A DNA stretch of 64,000 nt from Rhizobium sp. SL86. GTDB taxonomy: Bacteria > Pseudomonadota > Alphaproteobacteria > Rhizobiales > Rhizobiaceae. This document shows, in pieces, positions 12,101-18,933 of this stretch (its first letter is position 1; every line of letters begins with the position of its first letter). Made by a program: the position numbers and the translations under genes. Location of the stretch: contig NZ_JAPPRJ010000001.1 in assembly GCF_026672545.1 (NCBI RefSeq), forward strand, positions 1,928,001-1,992,000, given 5' to 3'. A model generated the notes under the pieces. The model did no database searches, had not been told where the DNA came from, and saw only the letters and a program-made list of their open reading frames with translations.

Positions 12101-12247
12101 CGAACTGATCAGCCTGCCGGCCAGTTGGCCGCCTGCCGGCAGAAAGCCGATGAACAGAATGAAGCCCAGCGCCACCACGAGCAGGAGCGCCATCGCGGCT
12201 ATCGCAATGCGGACGACCCCTGACTTCGGGCGGGAGGATGATGACAT
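6155..12247 (-). CDS. tamB: TamB, translocation and assembly module inner-membrane subunit
   Basis: Predicted 2030-residue protein with one N-terminal membrane anchor (about residues 11-35) and a long periplasmic beta-rich body. The C-terminal 300 residues carry the DUF490/TamB features, including LDLAATTSSGQTTITITVTG, and the protein ends in an aromatic residue. TamB forms a bridge to the outer-membrane protein TamA and is implicated in autotransporter insertion and lipid transport. It lies 63 bases after tamA in the same direction. It is far longer than E. coli TamB (about 1260 residues). The extra length comes partly from at least seven tandem repeats of about 106 residues in the middle. 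The Shine-Dalgarno sequence is weak, so translational coupling to tamA is likely. Confidence 0.95.
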   Translation of the reverse strand: MSSSSRPKSGVVRIAIAAMALLLVVALGFILFIGFLPAGGQLAGRLISSLASGPDRGVTITAPRGLLTGNLQVESVALSDSQGVYARADDITVDWSPLSLLRGTFHADSIRVGNLTVNRAPAAVDQPQTQDQTASGSGFSLPVAVKVERIDLPNIDLQRELAGRPFQLAAEGAADATDERVALQLSAKRKDAPNALAKTDLVFAPAQNELKLQALISEPQGGLLARLLHLPGAPSLALALDGRGPLSNWTGELRGTVDGKPVISIDGKHVITPQAAHSIHIEGGGQLAELLPPTIRPLFIGRTDVIVTANIGTNGRIEIKNGTLTNGAMKLSASGALDPSGDNSLTGSLAAANGPVQIEWPLNGQPARFALDNLNFTLTGPAESSRFNATAALRTATVGGARLGQIRLQAESEDLNLVTYAGSVRTRLSAAQADFDEPNLDRLIDGPIRLDAPIRLAMPAIGLDAATFESANLSGTISGAYNQSKQSVTGNIRLSLNPAGLPEAVGRNFSESIGLEGYIDSIIGGRMSLENIVLKSNVLDGHGSVVLEGGKLDGQLAGRIADIAKLRKDAKGPVGYDLRVSGPLDAITLKGVLNAAEMRISGHTLQALSTQVQATNTPDGLKGTVVASGTLDAKPIRLETAINRVNGQLSLPQLGLEAGPNRLSGALDLSEDFLPAGQLTFDFPDLGLLAGLAGQKAEGNLKGTVTLTNAGDVAAATITASGQALTAQGATLTNPEIDLASTDLAALRLQGTLRADQLSAGGQTLSGVALSLAQEGNRTTFDLAATYSNAPLALSGALNRTPESGDLTLRLDRFSATPGGVAVRLSEPADIRLRDGNVVLETIRLAAGGGQVLLEGSASDQLNLAMRINRLPAALANGFVPELGAEGEIGGVVTVGGPSTKPVVRYSLAWEDAKVARAAEIGPFGLSLRGRFETGVATIDAATLEGDDGLSLRASGTVATADPGALDLTVDLDAVPAAFANRFRPQLQAEGTVSGIARIAGSFDAPQVRFDLALKDGSTAQTRNAGLAGLTADAIGSFENNTVAVQQLTIGGGDGISARANGSLNLAGERQLNLNVTIDALPANLIDIARPGLGAEGRLTGTASVAGTLAAPQADFNLTWNDGSLAQTRSAALGPLSLTASGRFADQVLTLNEARLSGQNGLAMTANGTAGLAAGAPLSITATFNQLPASLANVARPDLAASGLLNGSVTASGTLQAPNVGYDISLADGSTAQTRQAGVNAIAARARGTFAPGQLTLDETVMSDPSGLSVTANGRVQLADQQPPSIDVNATIAALPANLANAFLPDLGAAGMISGTVASTGAPDAPSTRFDLAWADAGLNLTRSAGLAGLAVRTRGSLVNGTLTLDEASLDGPSGLSATASGTVGLTGERPLNLTARLQSVPADLANAFLPGIRAGGTITGNAAVTGTVASPNATYDLQWADGVIQRQGDAGIRGLNLRSAGSFADNRLTLSDTRLTGPEGLSVTANGSVAFGENGPQPNLNAEINALPARLANAVQPGLDAAGTISGRVSALPANGAGGGRFDLRWNGASLAQTRSAGLAPFDITASGTLGGERLEFDTRLSGASGLNVTGNGRVGLSGERPLDVRVNGTLPFALAAAQLSGQGLALEGSATVNVAIGGTAAAPAITGTASTSGAQLIDVRRNLALNGISANVTFNRDSATISNLTANVSTGGTVSVQGSIGLRDGYAADLRILLDNATYVDGNLVTATVNGTLNLNGPLIQTPTLSGEIALVRANITVPASLPASLAQIDVKHVNAPPDVRALLASLAPKGGSGTSAGTNLDLTLRAPNGIFVRGRGIDAELGGSLTIRGTTAAPNVAGAFEMRRGRIVILTKRLDFTTGRITFGGSLIPVLDLAATTSSGQTTITITVTGQANDPDIGFSSSPSLPQDEILAQLIFGQSLSRLSALQIAQLADAVAQLAGGGDNSLLQSLRSSLGVDDLDIKTDEAGQTSVSIGRRLNNRTYLQLEQGGSGGGARATINLDIGRGVKLKGSAGSDGGSGGIFYEKEY
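7440..9660 (-). repeat. Tandem ~318-bp coding repeats within tamB
   Basis: Seven copies of a roughly 106-residue unit can be aligned by eye on the motif LPA.LAN...P.L.A.G...G, for example ALPANLANAFLPDLGAAG, SVPADLANAFLPGIRAGG and QLPASLANVARPDLAASG. Each unit also holds an AQTR.AG..-like segment and a GLS..A.G.V segment. An eighth, degenerate copy may follow. The boundaries given are approximate. Confidence 0.75.
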
Positions 12248-12310
12248 GAACGCGGGTTCAACCTTCTAACTGCCGGACGTATTTATCCTGATCTTCGTTA
12301 CATTTCGACA

Positions 12311-14230
12311 TCAGAATGACTGCCCGATGCCCGCATAGATGCCGTATGCGCTGCCACCTTTATAACGATCCAAAGGTAGAGCAACATCGAGCCGCAGCGG
12401 ACCAAACGGGGTGGCGTAACGCAGGCCAAGGCCCGCGCCCATGCGGATATCGGAGAAATCGGGCACGATTTCGTCCGAAACACTGCCAATGTCAAAAAAA
12501 GGAACGATCCCAACCTTTTCCGTCACGGTCACTCTCGCTTCGAAGGAGGCCGTCATGTAGGAGCGACCGCCCGTGGCCTCGTTCTCTGCCGTGTAGGGCG
12601 AGATTTCCCGATAGGCATAACCACGCACGGAGCCGCCGCCACCGGCAAAGAAGCGCCTCGTCGTCGGGATGTCCTGCAGGCGGTCGGCTCCGACGAGCGA
12701 GCCGGCGGCCAGACGTCCCGCAAGAACCAGGCGATCCTCTTCGCCGAGACCCAGATAACCGGAGACCGATCCTTCGAAGGAGGAGAAGACGGAGCCGCCA
12801 TAGGCCTCATAACTCGGTTGCGCGGCAAGCGTTGCACGGTATCCTTCGGTCGGGTTCAGCTTGTTGTCGCGCGCATCCCGTTCAAACGACAGCGGGATGG
12901 AAAAGGTGAGGTAGGTGTTTTTGCCGAAGGCGTCCTCGGTCTTGCTCCAGGAGATGTCGCCGCCGCCCTTGATGATGTCCTGGTCGCTCAGTTCGTAAGA
13001 CAGCAGGGCCTTCGCGCTGATGGTGTTGGCCGTATAGGCGTCCGGTGTCTCCCGTTCGCCCTCCAGGCTCGCATCCAGTGTCATGCGGGGCATGAAGATC
13101 CCCGGTTTGGTGAAGAAGATACCGGCCGAATAATCGAAGGTGGTGTAATCGGTGGTGGCGCCGATGCCGGAGACCTTGCCTTCGATGCGGAGAGACTCGG
13201 CCTTTCCGAACAGGTTGCGGTGGCCCCAATAACCGGAGAGGCCGGCCCCGTCGATCGAGGAATATTCGGCGCCGAAGCCAAAATAACGGAACTTGCCTTC
13301 CGACACCTCGATGGTGAGCGGCAGCGTCCCATCCGGTGCCAAAGCCCCCGCTTCACGAATGCTGACACTGGAAAAGACGCCGAGTTCGCGAAGCCTTTCG
13401 CCGGCTTTGCGCAACTGGTCGGGTGAATAACGCTGCTTCTCGTCCAGCCGGGAGTACCGGCGGATGAAACCGGCATCGACGGCCCGCGACCCTTTCACCG
13501 CAACCTCGCCAAGCGGCGCCACGGGACCGGCTTGGGCGGAGATCGTCACGTCCACGGTGCGGCTGGCATGGTCCGCCACAACCGCGCGTTCCGTCAGTTC
13601 CGCCAGTGGCCGTCCTTCGGCCTTGAGGTCGCGCACGATGCGCTCTCCGGCCTGGATGATCTTCACCGATCCCGCGGAACCGCCGGGTTCGAGGTCATAG
13701 GTGGCAGCGTCCAGCCGCGCGGCATCGCCGGCCAGCGTGATACGGCCAAGCGTGAAGACGGGGCCTGGCTCTACGGTGACCGTCACGGGAACGGGCTGGT
13801 TATGATCGAAAACCGGGTTCGGCGGCAGGCGGTCGAGATCGGTGCCGGCAATGCTGATCCGCACCACGCCGCCGTAACGAGCTTCCTCGTAAAGCACGGC
13901 GACCAGCCGCTCCCGGTCCTCCCGCGCCTTGACGACGAGGCCGAGATCACCCGACACCGGCAATTCCTCGTCGTTGACGAGCGAGGTCGCGGTCTCCAGG
14001 CGTTCCTGCAGTTCGCCCTCGGCGCCCTGCGTATTCAGGGTGGCTTCATAGCGGACGGGATCGATCACGTCGGCGGCTTCGTCCTCTTCGTCACTGCCGA
14101 ACAGGGTCAGCCCGAAGAGCTTCAGCGCCTGTGCCTCGGTGGCAAGCGGCGGCAGCGCCAGCAGGCTTGCGGCCAGTGCTGCCACAAGGCCGGTCCTGCG
14201 GAGAGGTGAAACGCGTTCCGGCTCGGGCAT
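12311..14230 (-). CDS. tamA: TamA, outer-membrane BamA/Omp85-family assembly factor
   Basis: Predicted 639-residue Omp85 protein. An N-terminal signal peptide (about residues 1-35, LVAALAASLLALPPLATEAQA) precedes three POTRA-like domains (about 60-330) and a C-terminal 16-strand barrel. The loop-6 signature is visible as VRGY at residues 535-538, preceded by four glycines. The protein ends in GQSF, so the terminal residue is Phe, as needed for insertion by the BAM complex. The tamA-tamB order on one strand is the common arrangement in proteobacteria, and TamA is the outer-membrane half of that pair. The short gap to tamB contains no terminator. Confidence 0.95.
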   Translation of the reverse strand: MPEPERVSPLRRTGLVAALAASLLALPPLATEAQALKLFGLTLFGSDEEDEAADVIDPVRYEATLNTQGAEGELQERLETATSLVNDEELPVSGDLGLVVKAREDRERLVAVLYEEARYGGVVRISIAGTDLDRLPPNPVFDHNQPVPVTVTVEPGPVFTLGRITLAGDAARLDAATYDLEPGGSAGSVKIIQAGERIVRDLKAEGRPLAELTERAVVADHASRTVDVTISAQAGPVAPLGEVAVKGSRAVDAGFIRRYSRLDEKQRYSPDQLRKAGERLRELGVFSSVSIREAGALAPDGTLPLTIEVSEGKFRYFGFGAEYSSIDGAGLSGYWGHRNLFGKAESLRIEGKVSGIGATTDYTTFDYSAGIFFTKPGIFMPRMTLDASLEGERETPDAYTANTISAKALLSYELSDQDIIKGGGDISWSKTEDAFGKNTYLTFSIPLSFERDARDNKLNPTEGYRATLAAQPSYEAYGGSVFSSFEGSVSGYLGLGEEDRLVLAGRLAAGSLVGADRLQDIPTTRRFFAGGGGSVRGYAYREISPYTAENEATGGRSYMTASFEARVTVTEKVGIVPFFDIGSVSDEIVPDFSDIRMGAGLGLRYATPFGPLRLDVALPLDRYKGGSAYGIYAGIGQSF

Positions 14231-14346
14231 GTCATCGCTCGTACTCAGTGTGCCGTTCCCACGCTGCGGGCGTCATGCCCATTCCACTTGATCCTAATGT
14301 AACCGAAAATGCACGGGCAGGGTGTGTCACATCTGCCTCAGATGCA

Positions 14347-14380
14347 GGAAAAGGCCCCGGTGGGATCGCCGGAGCCTTCT
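14347..14380 (-). terminator. Terminator after the glycine-zipper lipoprotein gene
   Basis: On the minus strand a 10-bp stem AAGGCTCCGG / CCGGGGCCTT (one wobble pair) with an 8-base loop is followed by a TTTTCC tract, about 25 bases after the stop. Confidence 0.7.
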
Positions 14381-14404
14381 CGTTGACTATTCGCTTGCCT
14401 CGGC

Positions 14405-14656
14405 TCAGCAATTGTCGATGTAGCGGCGACCGTAACGGTCGCGATAATAGCACTGGCCGGGTTGTTCGGCGACGGAACCGATCAGCGCACCGCTGACGCC
14501 ACCGACGGCCGCACCAACTGCTGCGCCGCGGACATTACCCGTTGCGAGACCGCCAATGACCGCGCCCGTACCGGCACCAATGCCTGCGCCACGTTCCGTC
14601 TGCGTGCAACCTGCCATCGTCAGGCCGACCACCACTAGCACCAAAGCCTTTTTCAT
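14405..14656 (-). CDS. Glycine-zipper outer-membrane lipoprotein (Rz/SlyB-like small lipoprotein)
   Basis: Predicted 83-residue protein. It begins with a lipoprotein signal peptide ending in the lipobox LTMAGC, so the cysteine near residue 17 should be lipidated. The middle is a glycine zipper (GAGIGAGTGAVIGGLATG and GAAVGAAVGGVSGALIGS), the 2TM glycine-zipper fold that embeds in membranes. The C-terminal tail is rich in Tyr and Arg and ends in Cys. I start at MKKALVL because GGAGAG lies 6-11 bases upstream; the ORF itself opens four codons earlier. The gene is monocistronic with its own terminator. Similar proteins are common in rhizobia; their exact function is unknown. Confidence 0.85.
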   Translation of the reverse strand: MKKALVLVVVGLTMAGCTQTERGAGIGAGTGAVIGGLATGNVRGAAVGAAVGGVSGALIGSVAEQPGQCYYRDRYGRRYIDNC

Positions 14657-14928
14657 CACTCTCTCCACTTGTCACGCGCTTGTCGTCGCTCTTCAGCCGC
14701 TGGAACGCGGCCGGGTGTCATCTCCCCGCATACAGGCAAGAATAAGGTCCGACCTCGGGAAGTCCATATCAGCACCGACTGATTCTCTTCAGAAAGTGGA
14801 AATCTTCAGGCCTGACATTTGGTCGCTCCCCGAAAACTATCTGTTGATCCCCCGCCAAAAAAGGCAAATGATGCGGCTCGTGTTTGAGGAGACACGGCCT
14901 TTTTCGAGAAGGCAAACGGGAGGACAAT

Positions 14929-15420
14929 ATGGCGAAAGTGACGTTGACGGTGAATGGCCGGACGATGTCGGGCGAGTGCGACGATCGCACGCTGCTCGTG
15001 CACTTCATCCGGGAGAAGCTGGGCCTGACCGGCACGCATGTGGGGTGCGATACCACCCAGTGCGGCGCCTGCGTCGTGCACATGGATGGCAGGTCTGTCA
15101 AAAGCTGTTCCATCCTGGCGGTGCAGGCCTCCGGCTCCACCGTCACGACGATCGAGGGCATCGCCGCGCAGGGCGAACTGCATCCGGTGCAGGCGGCCTT
15201 CAACCAGCATCACGGCCTGCAATGCGGCTTCTGCACGCCCGGCATGGTGATGACCGCCGTCGATATGATCGCCCGCCACGGCGGCGCGCTCGACGAGGCG
15301 ACGGTGCGCCACGAGCTGGAAGGCAATATCTGTCGGTGCACCGGCTACCACAACATCGTCAAGGCGGTGCTGTCGGCCAATGAAGAGATGCACGGGGCCG
15401 CAAGGCAGGCCGCCGAATAG
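14929..15420 (+). CDS. coxS: Aerobic CO dehydrogenase-like small subunit, two [2Fe-2S] clusters
   Basis: Predicted 163-residue electron-transfer subunit of a xanthine-oxidase-family molybdenum hydroxylase. The plant-type ferredoxin cluster is bound by Cys 40, 45, 48 and 60 ([10 protein letters not shown]...SC) and the second cluster by Cys 99, 102, 135 and 137 (QCGFC and CRC). It passes electrons from the molybdenum subunit (coxL) to the FAD subunit (coxM). The start at 14929 follows GGGAGGA, while upstream in-frame codons lack one. It is the first gene of an S-L-M operon. The 120 bases to coxL hold a large palindromic repeat. Confidence 0.94.
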   Translation: MAKVTLTVNGRTMSGECDDRTLLVHFIREKLGLTGTHVGCDTTQCGACVVHMDGRSVKSCSILAVQASGSTVTTIEGIAAQGELHPVQAAFNQHHGLQCGFCTPGMVMTAVDMIARHGGALDEATVRHELEGNICRCTGYHNIVKAVLSANEEMHGAARQAAE

Positions 15421-15425
15421 ACAGA

Positions 15426-15520
15426 AGCGAATAGGATGTAGCGAATAGCGAATAGTTGGCCGCTGCGTGGCCCGTCGCGTTCTCACTCCCCTATTCGCTA
15501 TTCGCTACTCACTATTCGCT
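15426..15520 (+). repeat. Palindromic GCGAATAG repeat array between coxS and coxL
   Basis: The left arm (15426-15455) contains AGCGAATAG, a 3-base break and GTAGCGAATAGCGAATAG. The right arm (15491-15520) is its reverse complement, with a perfect 18-bp inner part and a perfect 9-bp outer part, interrupted only at the 3-base break. The 35-base loop is unrelated sequence. The transcript could fold into a hairpin of 27 paired bases per arm just upstream of the coxL ribosome-binding site. The unit itself is a 7-base direct repeat (GCGAATA). Confidence 0.9.
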
Positions 15521-15540
15521 CGTTTCTGGAGGAGACGAAA

Positions 15541-17907
15541 ATGGGCATGGAAGGTATTGGTGCACGCGTGGCCCGCAAGGAAGACAAGCGCTTCCTGACC
15601 GGCAAGGGCCGCTACACCGACGACATGATCGTTCCGGGTATGAAATTCGCATATTTTGTCCGCAGCCCGCATGCACATGCCAGGATCACCGGCATCGATG
15701 TATCCGCGGCGAAGGCCATGCCGGGTGTCATCGACGTGCTGGATGGCAAGCAGTTGCAGGCCGACGGCATCGGCAATCTCATCTGCGGCTGGATGATCCA
15801 TTCCAAGGATGGTTCGCCGATGAAGATGGGTGCCTGGCGTCCGCTCGCCGTCGATACCGTACGGTATGTCGGTGATGCGGTGGCAATCGTCGTGGCGGAT
15901 ACGGCCGCCGAAGCGCGCGATGCGGCGGAAGCCGTCGTCGTCGATTATGATGAACTGCCGGCGGTCACCACATCGCTCGCGGCTCTTGGCGAGGGCGCGC
16001 CGCAGATCCACCCGGAAGCGCCGGGCAATCTGATCTTCGACTGGCAGATCGGCGACGGAGCGGCCACCGACGCGGCAATCGCCTCGGCGGCGCATGTCAC
16101 CGAGATCGAGATCCACAACAACCGTCTGTCGCCGAACCCGATGGAGCCGCGCGCCACGCTTGGCATCTATGACAGCGCCGAGGATCACTTCACCTGTTAC
16201 ACCACCAGCCAGAACCCGCATGTGGCGCGTCTGGTGATGAGCGCCTTCTATAATGTCGCGCCGGAAAACAAGCTGCGCGTCATCGCGCCGGATGTCGGCG
16301 GCGGTTTCGGGTCGAAGATCTACATCTATCCGGAAGAGATCGTCTGTCTCTGGGCATCGAAGAAGACCGGCGTGCCGGTGAAATGGACGTCGGACCGTAC
16401 CGAAGCCTTCCTGACGGACGCGCATGGCCGCGACCATGTGTCGAAGGTGAAGATGGCCTTCGACAAGGACCACCGCATCATCGGCCTGAAGGTCGATACC
16501 ATCGCCAATCTCGGCGCCTACATGTCGCTCTTCTCGTCGGCGGTGCCGACCTATCTCTATGCGACGCTGCTGTCTGGCCAATATGCCATCCCGGCCATCC
16601 ACGCCAATGTCCGCACCGTCTACACCAATACGGTGCCGGTCGATGCCTATCGCGGCGCCGGGCGGCCGGAAGCGACCTATCTCCTGGAACGGACGATGGA
16701 AACGGCTGCCCGCGAACTCGGCATCTCGCCGGCGGAGCTTCGCCGCAAGAACTTCATCCGCTCCTTCCCCTATCAGACACCCGTCATCATGAATTATGAC
16801 GCCGGCGACTACGAAGCCTCGCTGTCTGCTGCCATGCAGGCGGCGGATTGGGACGGTTTCCCGGCGCGCCGGGCGCAATCGGAAGCACGCGGCAAAAAAC
16901 GCGGCATCGGCATGAGCTGCTACATCGAGGCCTGCGGCATTGCCCCGTCACAGGCGGTCGGTTCGCTCGGCGCCGGCGTCGGCCTGTGGGAATCGGCAGA
17001 AGTCCGGGTCAATGCGGTCGGCACGATCGAAGTGCTCACCGGTTCGCACAGCCATGGCCAGGGCCATGAAACCACCTTTGCCCAGCTGGTGGCAGACCGC
17101 CTCGGCGTGCCGATCGCCAGCGTCAACATCGTGCATGGCGACACCGACAAGGTGCAGATGGGCATGGGCACCTATGGTTCCCGCTCCGGTGCCGTCGGTA
17201 TGTCGGCCATCGTCAAGGCGCTCGACAAGGTGGAGATGAAGGCGAAGAAGATCGCCGCCCACCTGATGGAGGCGGACGAAAGCGACATCGTCATCGAAAA
17301 CGGCGAACTGAAGGTGGCCGGCACCGACAAGAGCCTGCCCTGGTTCCAGGTGGCGCTCGCTGCCTATACCGCGCACAACCTGCCGGCCGGCATGGAGCCG
17401 GGCCTGAAGGAGGGCGCCTTCTACGACCCGTCCAACTTCACCTTCCCGGCCGGCTGCTACATCGCAGAAGTCGAGGTCGATCCGGAAACCGGCAAGACCG
17501 AGATCCTGCAATTCGTCGCGGCCGATGATTTCGGCAATATCATCAACCCGCTGATCGTCGAGGGCCAGGTGCATGGCGGGCTTGCGCAGGGCATCGGTCA
17601 GGCACTGCTGGAAGAGGTGCGTTACGACGAGGCGACGGGCCAGATCCTGACGGCGAGCTACATGGATTATGCCATGCCGCGCGCCGATGACCTGCCGTCG
17701 TTCACGCTGTCGCACCAGAACACGCCGTGCCCCGGCAATCCACTCGGCATCAAGGGCTGTGGCGAGGCGGGCGCCATCGGTTCGCCGCCGGCCCTCATCA
17801 ATGCGATCACCGATGCCATCGGCATCAATGATCTCACCATGCCGGCCACACCGCTGAAAGTCTGGAGCGCCCTGCAGGGCTCCTCCATGCGCATGGCCGC
17901 CGAATAA
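15541..17907 (+). CDS. coxL: Form II CO dehydrogenase-like large molybdopterin subunit
   Basis: Predicted 788-residue catalytic subunit of a molybdenum hydroxylase. Molybdopterin-binding motifs are visible (DVGGGFGSK, TYLLERTMETAARELG, GQGHETTFAQ), and the catalytic glutamate sits in GCGEAGAIGSPP (Glu 742). The active-site loop reads AYRGAGR (residues 369-375). True CO dehydrogenases of form I have AYXCSFR with a Cys that ligates copper. The AYRGAGR form marks the form II group, whose physiological substrate is uncertain. The start follows GGAGGAG by 6 bases. No accessory coxDEFG genes follow, since hemA comes next, so maturation genes must lie elsewhere. Confidence 0.94.
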   Translation: MGMEGIGARVARKEDKRFLTGKGRYTDDMIVPGMKFAYFVRSPHAHARITGIDVSAAKAMPGVIDVLDGKQLQADGIGNLICGWMIHSKDGSPMKMGAWRPLAVDTVRYVGDAVAIVVADTAAEARDAAEAVVVDYDELPAVTTSLAALGEGAPQIHPEAPGNLIFDWQIGDGAATDAAIASAAHVTEIEIHNNRLSPNPMEPRATLGIYDSAEDHFTCYTTSQNPHVARLVMSAFYNVAPENKLRVIAPDVGGGFGSKIYIYPEEIVCLWASKKTGVPVKWTSDRTEAFLTDAHGRDHVSKVKMAFDKDHRIIGLKVDTIANLGAYMSLFSSAVPTYLYATLLSGQYAIPAIHANVRTVYTNTVPVDAYRGAGRPEATYLLERTMETAARELGISPAELRRKNFIRSFPYQTPVIMNYDAGDYEASLSAAMQAADWDGFPARRAQSEARGKKRGIGMSCYIEACGIAPSQAVGSLGAGVGLWESAEVRVNAVGTIEVLTGSHSHGQGHETTFAQLVADRLGVPIASVNIVHGDTDKVQMGMGTYGSRSGAVGMSAIVKALDKVEMKAKKIAAHLMEADESDIVIENGELKVAGTDKSLPWFQVALAAYTAHNLPAGMEPGLKEGAFYDPSNFTFPAGCYIAEVEVDPETGKTEILQFVAADDFGNIINPLIVEGQVHGGLAQGIGQALLEEVRYDEATGQILTASYMDYAMPRADDLPSFTLSHQNTPCPGNPLGIKGCGEAGAIGSPPALINAITDAIGINDLTMPATPLKVWSALQGSSMRMAAE

Positions 17908-17924
17908 GGGAAGAGGAGAGAACC

Positions 17925-18719
17925 ATGTATGCCACCAGCTATCACCGTGCCTCTTCCGTCGGCGAGGCCGTCAATCTGCGCTCCTCCCAGGAAGAGGGGC
18001 GCTACATCTCCGGCGGCATGACGCTGATCGCCACCATGAAACAGCGTCTTGCCGCGCCGTCCAACCTGATCGACCTGCGCCATATCGGCGAATTGAAGGG
18101 CATCAGCGTTGAGGGCCGCGCGGTGCGGATCGGAGCGGCGACCCCGCATGCGGATGTCGCGGGGTCTGCGGCGCTGCGTGCCGTCTGTCCGGCCATCTGC
18201 AATCTCGCCGGCATGATCGGCGATCCGCATGTGCGCCACATGGGCACGATCGGCGGTTCGGTTGCCAATAACGACCCGGCGGCGGATTATCCGTCGGCGG
18301 TGCTCGCGCTCAACGCCACTGTCATTACCGACCGGCGGGAGATCGCAGCCGACGACTTCTTCGTCGGCATGTTCGAAACGGCACTGGAAGAGGCGGAGAT
18401 GATCACGGCCATCCGCTTCGAGGCGCCGGAACGGGCGGGCTATGCCAAATTCGCCAACCCCGCCTCGCGTTATGCACTGACCGGCGTCTTCGTCGCGAAG
18501 TTTACCTCCGGTGTCCGCGTCGCGGTGACGGGCGCTGGCGCAAATGGCGTTTTTCGCGTTCCGGAGATGGAGGCCGCGCTTGCGGCGTCCTGGTCCCCCG
18601 AATCGGTTGCGGGTGTGTCCGTCGATCCGGGCATGCTGATGTCGGACATGCATGCCACATCCGAATACCGTGCCAATCTGGTGCGTGTCATGGCCAAACG
18701 GGCCGTACAGGCTTCCTGA
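17925..18719 (+). CDS. coxM: CO dehydrogenase-like medium subunit, FAD-binding
   Basis: Predicted 264-residue flavoprotein subunit, the third gene of the S-L-M operon, 17 bases after coxL and preceded by AAGAGGAGAG. The two FAD pyrophosphate-binding signatures are seen as SGGMTLI (residues 29-35; usually AGGxSLI) and TIGGSVAN (108-115). The C-terminal CO_deh_flav_C-type domain follows from about residue 165. It should accept electrons from the coxS clusters and reduce an acceptor at the membrane. It is slightly shorter than the 285-290 residues common for CoxM. The usual gene order is M-S-L, so the medium subunit is last here. Confidence 0.93.
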   Translation: MYATSYHRASSVGEAVNLRSSQEEGRYISGGMTLIATMKQRLAAPSNLIDLRHIGELKGISVEGRAVRIGAATPHADVAGSAALRAVCPAICNLAGMIGDPHVRHMGTIGGSVANNDPAADYPSAVLALNATVITDRREIAADDFFVGMFETALEEAEMITAIRFEAPERAGYAKFANPASRYALTGVFVAKFTSGVRVAVTGAGANGVFRVPEMEAALAASWSPESVAGVSVDPGMLMSDMHATSEYRANLVRVMAKRAVQAS

Positions 18720-18735
18720 AACGCGGCGGACCGGC

Positions 18736-18765
18736 AAGAGGGGCGGCTTCGGCCGCCTCTTTTTG
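18736..18765 (+). terminator. Terminator of the cox operon
   Basis: An 11-bp stem (two wobble pairs) with a TTCG tetraloop, AGAGGGGCGGC / GCCGCCTCTTT, runs into TTTTT. It lies about 20 bases after the coxM stop, so hemA is a separate transcription unit. Confidence 0.88.
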
Positions 18766-18773
18766 CGCTCAGC

Positions 18774-18815
18774 TTGATGTGAATCAACTTTCTCTTATCG
18801 ATCGTGTCATAAATT
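18774..18815 (+). promoter_or_regulatory. FNR/FixK-type box and candidate promoter of hemA
   Basis: TTGAT-GTGA-ATCAA at 18774-18787 matches the FNR/FixK consensus TTGAT-N4-ATCAA perfectly. A -10 like element TAAATT at 18810-18815 would place the transcription start near 18822. The box would then be centred at about -41.5, the class II activator position. The box is seen directly; the promoter assignment is inferred. There are 146 bases from the box to the hemA start. Confidence 0.75.
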
Positions 18816-18933
18816 CAAATTGGAATTGTTCAAAAAAATGGGCCAAATGCCGCAGGTGACTGCGAATTGCACCCGCCGGGGTTGACGCGTTTAACGCGGA
18901 GACCCAAAAAAGGGCAGGTTCTGGAGTGTGAGA

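Noticed and set aside
9035..12223. A 1062-codon open frame on the plus strand opposite tamB
   Set aside because: It is the antisense shadow of the high-GC tamB gene; it shows no family content, signal or ribosome-binding site, and tamB is unambiguous.
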